From Tetmemena sp. SeJ-2015 (Eukaryota > Ciliophora > Spirotrichea > Sporadotrichida > Oxytrichidae), in NCBI GenBank assembly GCA_027382625.1, contig JAJKFJ010021934.1:1-64000 (forward strand): DNA of 64,000 bases, read 5' to 3'. This document shows, piece by piece, positions 22,272 to 38,896 of the stretch (positions are counted from its first letter, which is position 1; each line of letters opens with the position of its first letter). A program made the position numbers and the translations under genes. The notes under the pieces were generated by a model that was not told the origin of the DNA, searched no databases, and worked only from the letters and a program-made list of their open reading frames with translations.

Positions 22272-23788
22272 TCATAAAAAGAATTGCTTTCTGTTAACTC
22301 CCATCTTAGGCTTGTAAATGAACTCAAACTCGCCAAACTTGCTGTCTAGGGTTCCAAGTTGCAAGCTGTGGAGTTTTAGTGTGAATCTTGGCCCTATTTC
22401 CTAAAGATTGGCTCTCGACCTGTCATCAGTGAATTCGTATCTATGTTAGCGAAAGAAGACAAAGTCTCTCTAGTTGTGAAAGGTCACAACTCTGCGTCCT
22501 CTAAAGTCAGGATCCTATGGGTACAACGCAGCAAGCATTCTACCTATTCTGTGACCAAGCATTGTGTCAAAATTGTTGAGGATAAGCTCTGGATTATAAG
22601 AGGAGGGTACTGCGTGGTGATAGATTTCGCTTCTCAATTTCAATCCAGACACTCTAAATGTTGCTGTCGGTCCCTCAGGCAAATGACTTAGAATTAAAGA
22701 GTCTAGATAAAATGAATGAAGTAGAATTTTCTTACGAGGTTTGCCATGCTTCTCATAGAATACTACGATATCGGTAAAGTCCCTTTCTTTGGCCCATTCA
22801 ATAATCTGTTTGATTCTGAAGTTTTTCCTCTCATAGTATTCTGTGTTAGGAATAGCATCTTTAACCTCCTTTAAGAACTCAAACAAGTCCTAATTGCAAT
22901 ATGTAAACTTAAATTATTATCCTTACTCCCTTTGGTCTTCTATTTGTAGTCATAAGGATTTTAGGAGTGGTCTCATTCTTAAAATATTTGCTGAACTCAT
23001 CGATGTCTTGCTCTCCTTTTATCTCTTCATCATCTGCCTCCTTAATTAGAGTTTCATCTTCCACTCTCATGCTTTCTATTGTCTTTGTTATACCTCTGGG
23101 CATAGCCTCTTCTCCTTACTCAGCTCTTATCTTCTACTTTTTGAGTCGTTCAATTTAATTTGTTTTAGTTTAAATTTTACAAAAAAACTCCATTTTTCTT
23201 ATTTTCAAATTATTTGGGTTCAGTTCCGGTCTTTTCCTTTTTTTTTCAACTTCTAAATCTTTTTCTCTAACTATTCTAGCTTCTTCTGCTTTTTCTTTTA
23301 CTCCTATGCCTTTTTTTGCTCTTCAGGGGAAAGCTGTGGACCCTCTTCTTCGGGATAGAATTCATTATCCATTGTAGCGAATCCATCACCACCATCCGAA
23401 TCATCTCCTCCATCGCTCATTGATAAGCCATCTGCTCCTAGTTCATCTTCGTCCCCATAATCAGGAAAGTCTCCTTATAAATTAAGTATTTGATAATAGC
23501 ATTTAAATTAAGTTTCCTTCTTCTCCATAATCACTCATACTATCTTCATCCTTTTGGTTTTTAACCTTCTTTTTATCCTTGGCTATTTCTTTGCTCTTTT
23601 TGTTCTTCTTATCGTTATCTCTGCTCTTTTTTTCCTTTTGAGTTTTAACTTTATTCTTCTAAGCTGCTTTAACTTCTATGATTTCATCCTCGCTCTCTTC
23701 TTTAATAGAGATTTAAATGTAAATAATTAATTTTTATAAATATAGAGATTTTAGATGGTTTCTTGCCTGCTTTTTAGTTTTTACCCAT
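22272..23788 (-). CDS. RPF1: Ribosome production factor 1, Brix-domain protein
   Basis: RPF1 acts in the nucleolus in maturation of the large ribosomal subunit. The start is the ATG complementary to 23786-23788 ([20 protein letters not shown]). The N-terminal third is a charged Lys/Asp/Glu tract ([20 protein letters not shown], then [20 protein letters not shown]). The Brix domain follows: [93 protein letters not shown] and [20 protein letters not shown]. It ends at TGA 22272-22274. Two IES and one intron are resolved. A third break, near 23160-23245 between GKDRN and ERLKKQKIRAEQ, is not; a run of nine A there makes a sequence error possible. Confidence 0.93.
22890..22926 (-). other. Intron (37 nt)
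   Basis: GTAAGGATAA...GCAATTAG on the coding strand lies between TTNRRPKG and [15 protein letters not shown] of RPF1. Confidence 0.85.
23472..23519 (-). other. IES, pointer AAGGA (TCCTT on + strand)
   Basis: TCCTT repeats at 23472-23476 and 23515-23519. Removing 43 nt gives [17 protein letters not shown] in RPF1. Confidence 0.85.
23705..23751 (-). other. IES with 10-bp pointer AAATCTCTAT
   Basis: ATAGAGATTT (+ strand) is repeated exactly at 23705-23714 and 23742-23751. Removing 37 nt joins GKKPSKISI to [11 protein letters not shown] in RPF1. With the one at 24161-24244, this is the longest pointer seen here. Confidence 0.88.
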
Positions 23789-24057
23789 TTTGTTAATAAA
23801 TATATATCGTACTCTTTAAACCTTTCCTTTATAAATACTTAATTCATCTCTTCCACCAAACTAAAGAAGAAGAATAAATCGCATTTTATAAATAAAAGAG
23901 GTATTTTGAACTAGAATATTGTTCTCATTGATATTCTTTGATTAGGCATTCAATCAAATTAAAGATCTTGCTTATCTAGAGCTGAATTTAAATATTAATG
24001 AGTTCATCTTTAAACAGAGTGAGTTACTTAATTGAATAATAAGAAGAAATTTTCTAA

Positions 24058-30104
<6,047 letters not shown>

Positions 30105-30293
30105 GATAGGACCCTATGTTTGTTTAATATCTTTGCCTCAAAGTTTGAAATAATTGCTCAGTTTTTAAAGAGAGAATATGTCTAAATAATTTTTATACTT
30201 ATGAAAACACATTTAGAACATACTGATAATTCAATAAATCGAAATCTCATAAGGAATTTAATATGCTTTAATTTATTCGTTACAATTATAAAA

Positions 30294-33200
30294 TCACGAT
30301 ATTAGGTCTCCAGCATTTTTCTACCTTATTCTTTGATCAAACTCAGGTATCTTTTGCATCATTTTAAGAGCCTGCCCTATTACTGGTTTGATCTTTTCAT
30401 ATCTGGAGTCTCTTCCTAGATCAACAAGCACATCTACACTTTCAGCCTTGAGACTTCTCGCATATTCAAATTTCCTGACATAGTTCCTTATTGCACTTGT
30501 ACTTTCTTAAATGATTGGAAGACTGTTGTTCCACTTTAACATCTTCTCAATGAGTAAATTAGGTAGACCTGCGTACTGCATAGCCATTTTATCATACACT
30601 ATGTCGTCTCGCAAGCATATGCGAACTATCTTGCAAGAGTTAGCTATCAATTCCTAGTCTTCCACAAACTCAAGAATTTCAAGCACCTTCGACACACCTC
30701 CATCAATTTGATAGAACTAAAATCGGAGTGTTAAATATAACTAAGGATCTTACTCTATTAACTGCGGGCTCTGTTCGTATAGCCGAGGTCAAGCATCTTA
30801 GTGCAAACTTTATGTAAGGTCAAAGTTATATTATATCATACACACTTTCTAAAATTAAATTTAGATGGCTATCTAGGATATGGGAGTATTTCTTATAGTT
30901 TAACTCTTTAGGATTTTAATGAGGAGTAGGAGAATATCAGCCTCAAGTGCCATCACTAAATTCTTATCGTTGACTATTAAAGCCTCAAGAGCACCCAAAA
31001 CTACTATCACCTTCTTTTCAGTACCCACTCTCATTTCTCGGTTTTAGAATTGGAAGTCCAATTTATTGAACTCTCTTTACAGTATATCGATCACTGTCAA
31101 TATGGAATCAATAAAAATCATTACATAATAATATCATTGAGATGATCAGCTTAAATGTAGCTATTTCTAAGTTATGGATCAGGAGAGGCGTAAAGCTCTC
31201 TGAATACTAGAAAGAACTTCTGAATCTCATCATTAGATATAAAGTCTGCATTTCTGACTGCCCACTCAACTGTATCCATCTTCTCTTCTATAGATTTATA
31301 ATCAGCTCTCACACATCTGGCAAGTACATTCAAATGTTCCTCTATAAATTTCTGCACGTAGATAACAAAGTTATCGAAATCCTATCTTAACCTCTCAAAC
31401 AAGGAGGAGTCTACAAAGCTTTTACCAGCATTTGCTACAGAATCCTTTATGTCAAACATATCTCTGTTACTCTAATTTCCAACCAGTGGAACACCTGCCT
31501 AATTTTAAACCTAAGGAGCTGGTATTATTGGAGGTTAATTTAAAAATGCTTTCTGACTTATAGAGGAGTAAAGCTTTTGTAAGTCCTCAATCTTCAGGAT
31601 CAAAGACTATTGAGTCATTTCGAAATCATTCATCCTGTGTCTAAACTCCTCCATCATTTTTATGCTGAGTTATGCCTGTGCATTAAGCTCATTATTTATC
31701 ATTATCTTTTGCTCATTGAATTTAATCCTAAGTACTCTATCGAATTCTTCTAAGGATTTTTGAAGCTAACTTACTAGCAAGCCTCTCATACCATTATTAG
31801 TGTTTTGAAGATTGGGATTTTAATTACTTTCCAGCAAGGAGCTTGAAAGCAAATTACTGATGTCAAGCCAAGAGTCTAAGCTCTAATTCTTAAGACTAGC
31901 ATCTGTTGAAAGCTAGTTTAGGTTTTGACTTTGGTCTAAAAATTTCACTGAAGACATTCTTCGCTGTATTTCAGCATACTTAGTCTCCAAAAGAGTTACT
32001 CCTAAAAACTGTTTGAAACTTGAAATAATTCCTCTTACTGTTAACCAGAGAGCTTGGTCTAGTAGCATCCACAAGATTAAAACCATCTATGGAAGAACCA
32101 GCATTATTCTTTACGATCTCCTCTAGTATTGAAGTTCTTATTTGCCCTGAGTCTTTTGATTATAGTATCTGCTTTAAGAGAGTGTGTTCAAGAGTTACCT
32201 CTCGCATTTTGTTCTTAATCTGAGTAAGTTCATTGATTTCCTGGCTTTATAATTCTTCCAACTTCGTCTCTAGTCTATCTTGCTCATCTCGCATGTTTTC
32301 AAAGGCCTCTTTCGACTCCTTTGCTAGCAAAAATTTTAGAAAAAATTATTTCAACAAAACCAAAGATACTTCTACTTTAAAAAAATAATATTTATGTAAG
32401 GTCGAAGTGGTTAGTTGGCCATTTGAGAGCCCTTTGTGTCTTGAGTCTTAAGTAGTTAGACTAGCATTTCTAGAACTCCATTTTGAACAGCAAATTCATT
32501 ATTCATGTCATTAACAATCATAGGTTCCATAATGTTAAGGAGGAAGGCTATTTTAGTCTCATTATTTTAAGCTATCATTTGCTAACTACCAGTCAAATTC
32601 TTGCTAAATGCTATAGACTATAATTTAATAAGTAGGTTAATTAAAATCCTCATTTATAAGAAATCTGGCCAGTCATTCTACCCATCTCAGTTTTAATGTT
32701 TGCAATAATTATGAAGATCGCATCTGATCCATGCTAAGTGGTGATGTATGCATTTCTATAAGCCACATCTGGTCCAGTGTAAATCTCTTTAAATGTAGAC
32801 AGCATCACATAAACACTCTCAGGTGAGTAGAAGTTCGCATATCTAGACAGCCATTCCAAAGAGTCTATCTTATCTTCAAAGCTCTTGTTTTTGCTTCTAA
32901 CTAATGTCAGCTGATCTACTAAGTGCTCCTCAATGAACTTTTGGATGACGAGTGTCAAGTTTTTCAAGTCAGCTTGAAGTTGAGTCACTCTAGGATCATT
33001 TCCAGAGTTTCCAGTGTTTCCTAAATTTTTAAGAGCCTATTCGAGTTGAATTCTTAACTTATTGAGCTATTCATTGAGAGAACCTTGCGAATTTTAAAGT
33101 TTAGCTAGCTCTTAAAGGATAAATGCTCTTAGTTCAGCCATTTTTTCCTCACTATCATCCTTGAGTTTTTAAAGCATCTATCTGATAAGCTCTCTTTCTT

Positions 33201-35866
33201 TCTCTAGGTTAAGTGATCCATCCCCAGGCTTCATAAATTTACAATTTATACTTTCACATTAGAATTGAAAGCATTTGAAAGTTTATTTTTAATTTGTTCG
33301 AAAACATCATTAGTTAGCTTTCTCATTTAGACATAGACATCCTGAATCTGCTTATTGTAAGATTGATTGGTTCTACTTTACTCAGCGTATGTCTCCTCTT
33401 GAGAATCTTTGACTTGCTATACTCCAGTCTGAATTAAAATAAATTGCAGCGATCTCCTTTGCTAGCAGTTGTATAGATTAACGGTCTACATACTAAATAA
33501 CGAAATGTTATGTAATGCTTACTTTTGGCCAAATTCTCCGTGATTTCGTTTATCGTGGTTGTGAGAGAGTCTCGTTCCATCTTCCCTAAGTTAGAAGTTT
33601 CCGCAAACTATCCATCATACTTTTTGTAGAAATTAAGCAAGTCTTAACCCAACTTCTGTTTCCAATCAGCTAACTCAGAATTCTTGACATCAAAGTCTTC
33701 TCTCATCTTGAGCAGCTCTTTGTAGAAAGTATCCATGTCTGTCTCTATTTTCCTAAAGCTCTCCTCATAAGCTTTGAAACTGAAATGACTGGTTGCCTCT
33801 TTGAGTTCATTTATAACTCCTGCCTCGAACACTCCTAGCTTTTCAATTATCATACCTTTATTATCTTCAATGATTTGAGCTTGCTTGTCTAATTTCTTAT
33901 TTAGAGATTCTATTAAGTCAATGTGATCATTCAATGAGTCCTCTATCTTTTAAACTTTCTCCGTTTGTAAATGAAAATACTTAAATATGAGAAAATAAGA
34001 ATGAACCGCCTGATCTAAATTATTGACTCGGCTAGTGACTTCCTTAATACCTACATCAAGTTCTTTCATCTGGCCTATTAAATTTGTGTTAATGGAATCT
34101 TCGATGGCCTGAGTTGTATCATCAAGCAACTTTGAAAATTCTTTGTGAGTTCTTATCTCACTCTCATCTAACTTCGAACGCATTTCCTCTTTAAACTTCA
34201 TCACATCTATAATTTAGAAGCTTAAATTTTAAGAGAATCTTCCTAAACTGAGAGCTTAGAAGATTTTAGCATATCTTCGGTGTCTGTACGCAGCTGCCAA
34301 ACCTTATCCTCACATTCTCGTTTAGTATTGGCTATAGTAGTCTAATTTTCTTATTTTAACCTCGATATCAATTCTTGAATCTAAGTTCCAAGTCTATTTA
34401 TTAGGGATTCATAGTCAAACTTTAGCGAGTCTAGGTCTTTTTTGAATACATCAGCGCCTTATTTGCGAGAAAAAATAAAGACTCAAATACTTTCTCATCC
34501 ATCTGCGTCATCATTCTCTTTTCTAAGATAGTTAGTTGATCATTGAACCTTTTGAAAAAATAAAATATTCTAAACATGCATAAAATCCACTCTCAACTTA
34601 GTTCTCAATAGTAGACGCACTAACTTTCTATCCGCTCTCAACTGACGAGAGTTTTGTATCAAGTCTCATCTCAATATTGCTTGTCATATTTTGCAGGTCT
34701 TTCCTCATTATCTCAACTTAAAATATACTTTAAGTGCAAATTGCTTCTCTTTTTCGCTCAGACTAAGTGTTCCCTCTGCTAACAACTTCAGATTGTTTTC
34801 AAATTGTATCTGCTATTCATTTAGTCTAGTGAGGTCATTCTGAATTTGCGTTTGGAAGTTTATCTGCCTTGCTTAGTCATTCTAGTTGCTAGAAACTTAA
34901 TTCTGCAATGTAAAGTTTTATGCGGATATTTAAAGTACCTCTTTTATTAGTGTATTTTACTGACTTGATTCTTGAGAGATGAGATATCTCTTCTAAACTC
35001 CATTTCGTTTTAGTTTGTTTGAGCTAGGGGCTGGCCTGTAGCTGCAATTGACAGGCACTCTCCTTTCACCTTTTCTACTAATTTCACTATCTCTTAAAAC
35101 GCGTTTGAAGTTACTGTCCTGTGTTTCTCAAAGTTATTAAAATTTATGTTGACAAATATTTGAATATCTTATATAAGAGAAGTTAGAGTTGATAGTTTCG
35201 TAACCGTTAGCGAGGTCCTCAATGTCGCCCCAGCTTCTAAAAATTTCCGCCCTTCTGATCTTATTGACCACGAACTAGTCATCTGAAAAATCTGAGTAGT
35301 CAATATCCTTGTGATAGCGTAACAAGAAAGCGCAGAAGTCCAGAGCAAGCTCTTAATCCTTGAAGTTTTAAGATAAGACATAAGTTGACATGTTCATGTT
35401 CTTTATTATGATCTTGTTTGGCTTGAATCGCTTAAATACTTTGGGATCTATAAAAAAAATTAGTCAGAAAAAAGAATCAAGTGCTTTTTTAATGATTAGT
35501 AACTATTATCATTTTTAAGCTTACCATTCTTCAAGATAGGTGAAAAGAATCTTGAGTGCTCTAGCACTAAGTCTATACTCCGGATTAATGCTAATGATCG
35601 ACACTAAAGAAGCAAGAAAGGAATCTATCAAATTGTTAGAGGCGTTGGAAGGCAGTTAATTTCTCTGTTCTGATAACTTAAAGAAAAGCTCCTATTAAAT
35701 GAGTTTAATCAGGTTTTCACATTGTCTAACTTACTTATAGATCGATTGAAACTGCATCAGCCTCTAAATTCTTAGAGTAGAGAAGGATGCAATCTATAAA
35801 GGCTTAGGTGGAATCCTGATTAGCAATATTGCTAATATTTGCACTTTTCAATGCTATAGTCGACAT
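30294..35866 (-). CDS. Large coiled-coil protein with ARM/HEAT-like C-terminus
   Basis: A probable start is the ATG complementary to about 35864-35866 (MSTIALKSANISNIANQDS), followed by helical segments such as NNLIDSFLASLVSIISINPE and LDFCAFLLRYHKDIDYSDFS. The middle (about 34900-31400) is coiled coil (EMRSKLDESEIRTHKEFSKL; SFRKIETDMDTFYKELLKMR). Two internal stretches resemble each other: QKFIEEHLVDQLTLVRSKNK...DSLEWLSRYANFYSPE near 32940-32760 and QKFIEEHLNVLARCVRADYK...DTVEWAVRNADFISND near 31350-31200. The C-terminus looks like ARM repeats (VLKILEFVEDQELIANSCK; IVRICLRDDIVYDKMAMQYA) and ends at TGA 30294-30296. At least ten frame changes show many IES or introns; only one is resolved below. 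It may be more than one gene. Cytoskeletal or ciliary scaffold is a guess from architecture. Confidence 0.6.
35131..35185 (-). other. IES, pointer TAACTT (AAGTTA on + strand)
   Basis: AAGTTA repeats at 35131-35136 and 35180-35185. Removal joins NGYETINSNF to EKHRTVTSNAFQEIVK and deletes an in-frame TGA. Confidence 0.8.
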
Positions 35867-35905
35867 CAAAAATGTTTTATAATTTATTTTTTTAACTCTA
35901 ATTGC

Positions 35906-37920
35906 TTGATTAATTTTTCAACACTAAGAACAAATGTTATTTATATCTCTTCATCAGTAAATATTAGCTATCTGGAAATCTATAACGACTCTGGCTATGA
36001 TTTACTAGACGAGAACCATGCGACTAAAAGTCTATTTGATCTCCCTAAGGTTAAGATTTATGAACTTAACGAGGATCAATACGTGTTGAAGAATCTCTCA
36101 GTGCACAGAGCTGAAAACGAAGAAGACGCTCTCAACTTACTCTTCATAGGAGATACTAATAGAGTGGTGTCTGAAACTCCCAAGAATGATGCTTCAACAC
36201 GTTCTCACTGCATCTTTATGATATAGCTCGAGTGTTAAAAGAATGGTGAAGATGTCAAGACAGTCTCTAAATTACATCTAGTGGATCTTTCTGGATCTGA
36301 GCGACCTAGTTAAACAGGCATTGATGGAAAAACACTTGAAGAAGCAAAGAACATTAACCTATCACTTCACTATCTGGCATAAGTTATTGAATGTCTAAAT
36401 GAGAAAGCAAAGGGCCATCATGTCACTCATATTCCCTACAGAAATTCTATGATGACTTAAATCTTGAGAGATTCTCTGGGAGGAAATTGTAAGACTAAGA
36501 TGATTGCCACTATATCTGCTGAGTGAGAGGATATTTATGAAGAGTTTGAGTACCTGTCGATTTGCAAAGAGAGTGGCTAAAATTCAGAATCTTGTCTCTA
36601 AAAATGAGCAAGCGGATCCTGGAGTCATTATTTAGAGATTGAAAAAAGAAGTTCAAGAACTGAAGGCAGAAATAGCTCTTCTTAAAGGAGAGGAAGTAAA
36701 GGAGAATTTAACATCAGAGGATATAGATCGATGCAATCGGATGGTAGAGGAATTCATTGACACTACAGATCCCTCTAAGAATATAATCCTAGCTGATAGG
36801 CTGATGATAAACTAATGCTTCTATCACTTTAAACATCTCTTTAAAGATATGCAGAAAAAGAAAGGAGGAGCAGGTGCTATAACTGGTATTCAAGCGTAAG
36901 CAGCAGCCGCAGGAGGCTCATCTGGTAAGGATGATTCGAAGGAACTTAAATAATCGTAAGATGAAGTCTAGCGTTTGCAGATTCTCGTCTCTCAAAGAGA
37001 TAACGAGATAGGAATATTGCTTGTTATATTATTCTTTTTGCTGAACTACTTAAATAAGAAGAAAGGAGATGAAAATGCTCCAGGTTTAGCAGTTCAAAGA
37101 TCTACACAAAAGGAAGAATCAAAGTCTGGCGGCACCTTGTTTTAAATGATGTCTGCTAGCAAGAACGAGGAAGAGAAGAAGAAGTATGATGTGGTTTAAG
37201 GTGGAGTTAATGAAAATCCTAGGGCAAAGTAAATTGATAGGGATTAGTATGAGATTGAGAAAATGACTAATCAAAATTAGAAAACCATTTTGCAATAGAG
37301 GGTTACAATTTTTATTTTTGAATGGACCTGTGAACATTTCTTATGAGGATTTAGCCGACAGGACAAAAGCCTTTGATGCGTTCAGAAGGTCCTACCGCAA
37401 GAATGAAGCCATGGATGAGAATCGAGACTTGCTTAAGTAAAAATACTCTCGAGGTAAGGAGCTTGGCAATTTGGTGAACGACAGCAGAAATCAAATCAAA
37501 GTTTTGACCAACCAAATTGAGCAAATCAGAAAGGAAAATGCAATGAGGGGACAAGTGGACTCTAATGGAGAGATTATTCAAACTACAGAGGAGCTGAACT
37601 TGCAATCTAAAATTAGTGTACTAAAGAAGAGCTATCAAGACTAGTATCAAGAACTCAGGGAACTTAAAAGTGAAATTGAAAGAATCACTAATCTGCTTGA
37701 GAGGTCGAGAGTACAAATGCAAAATGACTTTGAAAAATGGCTTAGTGTCATGCTAAAGCAAAGTAGTGGAGGAATCAAAATATTAAAGTTTTTAAGAGAT
37801 AGAATATATTTTTAAATTGGAATGGGTGCAGCTAAGAAATAAATAGGTGAATCAAGTATATAAAATATTAAATCAAAGCTTCAAAAGAAATTGGGGTCCA
37901 AACTTAATAACTTAAGTTGA
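35906..37920 (+). CDS. Kinesin-9 family motor (KIF9/KLP1-like), first half of motor missing
   Basis: The sequence opens in the middle of a kinesin motor: TNVIY...VNISYLEIYNDSGYDLLD, LSVHRAENEEDALNLLFIGD, switch I DASTRSHCIF, switch II LHLVDLSGSERPSQTGIDGK, YRNSMMTQILRDSLGGNCKT, then STCRFAKRVAKIQNLVSKNE. The spacing and the VSYLEIYNE and SRSHCIF blocks match kinesin-9, an axonemal central-pair motor. The tail is coiled coil (FDAFRRSYRKNEAMDENRDL; QYQELRELKSEIERITNLLE), as in KIF9. TGA 37918-37920 ends it. The nucleotide-binding P-loop (GQTGxGKT), normally about 100 residues upstream, is not in the adjoining DNA, which instead holds the start of the opposite-strand gene. Two frame problems inside are listed separately. 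Confidence 0.85.
36520..36527 (+). other. Tandem TGAG duplication breaking the kinesin frame
   Basis: TGAGTGAG falls where the frame meets an in-frame TGA. Deleting 4 nt gives IATISAER...SLSTCRFAKRV with an open frame. It may be a zero-length IES with a 4-bp pointer, or a GAG pointer with a 1-nt insert. Homologues suggest one more residue here, so substitution plus indel is an alternative. Confidence 0.4.
37288..37320 (+). other. IES, pointer TTTTG
   Basis: TTTTG repeats at 37288-37292 and 37316-37320. Removing 28 nt joins TNQNQKTIL to NGPVNISYEDLADRTKA in the kinesin tail. Confidence 0.82.
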
Positions 37921-38440
37921 TGATACTGATTTTCATCTCCAATTTTGCAGTGCCATTCTAGTTCTCAAACTATCAAAAATATATAAATATAATTGATAAT
38001 ATAGTGCCAACTATATTTTTAGAGTAAATAGGTTTAACAAACAGACGTTTAAATGTCTCAATAAAATAATTATTATATGTTTCGAAAGAGCATATAATTA
38101 AAAATTAATTTAAACCTTGGTAATTTGTTTCGAGAGACAGAGGAAAAGAATATAGTTTTATCCATATCTTCACTTTGTCATACTTTGAATATAAATAGGG
38201 GATGATCATCTTTAATTTTTGAAACCCTATTAAAAAATTTTAAAAGTTGAAGGATATTCAGAGGTTGAAGTATCTAGATGGACTCCAAACCAGCTCTCTT
38301 TAAATTAAGCATTTATAATTCTTAACAAAATTCCTATCTATAGTTAAAAATAAATTTTAAACGCTTCAATATTTATATTAAAATAATTTCATAACTGATT
38401 TTACAAAAATTCAAAAATAAATTCCAGCGCTTATTGGATG
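37921..38440. other. AT-rich spacer
   Basis: No supported gene. Very AT-rich, with only short open stretches on either strand. Confidence 0.4.
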
Positions 38441-38770
38441 TAGTTGCTTGTTAAATCGAAAAAAATTTATTTTCATAATTTCTATTTAAATTGCAATAAT
38501 TTCATCTTTCTCATTTTTCTTGTGACCACTTGTCCACATATTAGACTATTTTTCAGCTCTTTGATTAAAATCAAAGCTTTTCTTGGCCTCCTGTTCTCTC
38601 AAAAGCTTCTCCTCTCTATCCATTTAGAGTGAGTCTGCTTTACTCTCTACTTTAGAGATGCTAAGTATAATTTAATTTATTATTCATTTTTAAGCACTTG
38701 AGTTGGCTAAAGTATCTGAATATTTTCTGGTTACTAGAGTTTTAGATCTGGCTCAAATAATTTAAAATAA
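38440..38770 (-). CDS. Coding-like fragment on the minus strand
   Basis: Under the ciliate code two open stretches look protein-like: KLFEPDLKLQQPENIQILQP and, in another frame, SISKVESKADSLQMDREEKL then REQEAKKSFDFNQRAEKQSN. The second is Lys/Glu-rich and unlike AT noise. Start and end are unclear, and it may be one segment of a gene split by IES. Not recognised. Confidence 0.35.
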
Positions 38771-38896
38771 AGGATTTTTTAATTAAAAATGACTGCTTAT
38801 TATGTAAAAAGCCTAAAAAATAATTAATTTATCTTATTTTATCTTCCTCAGATCTAAACTTACAAAATCGATGTCACAATATTGAGATTAAGTTGC

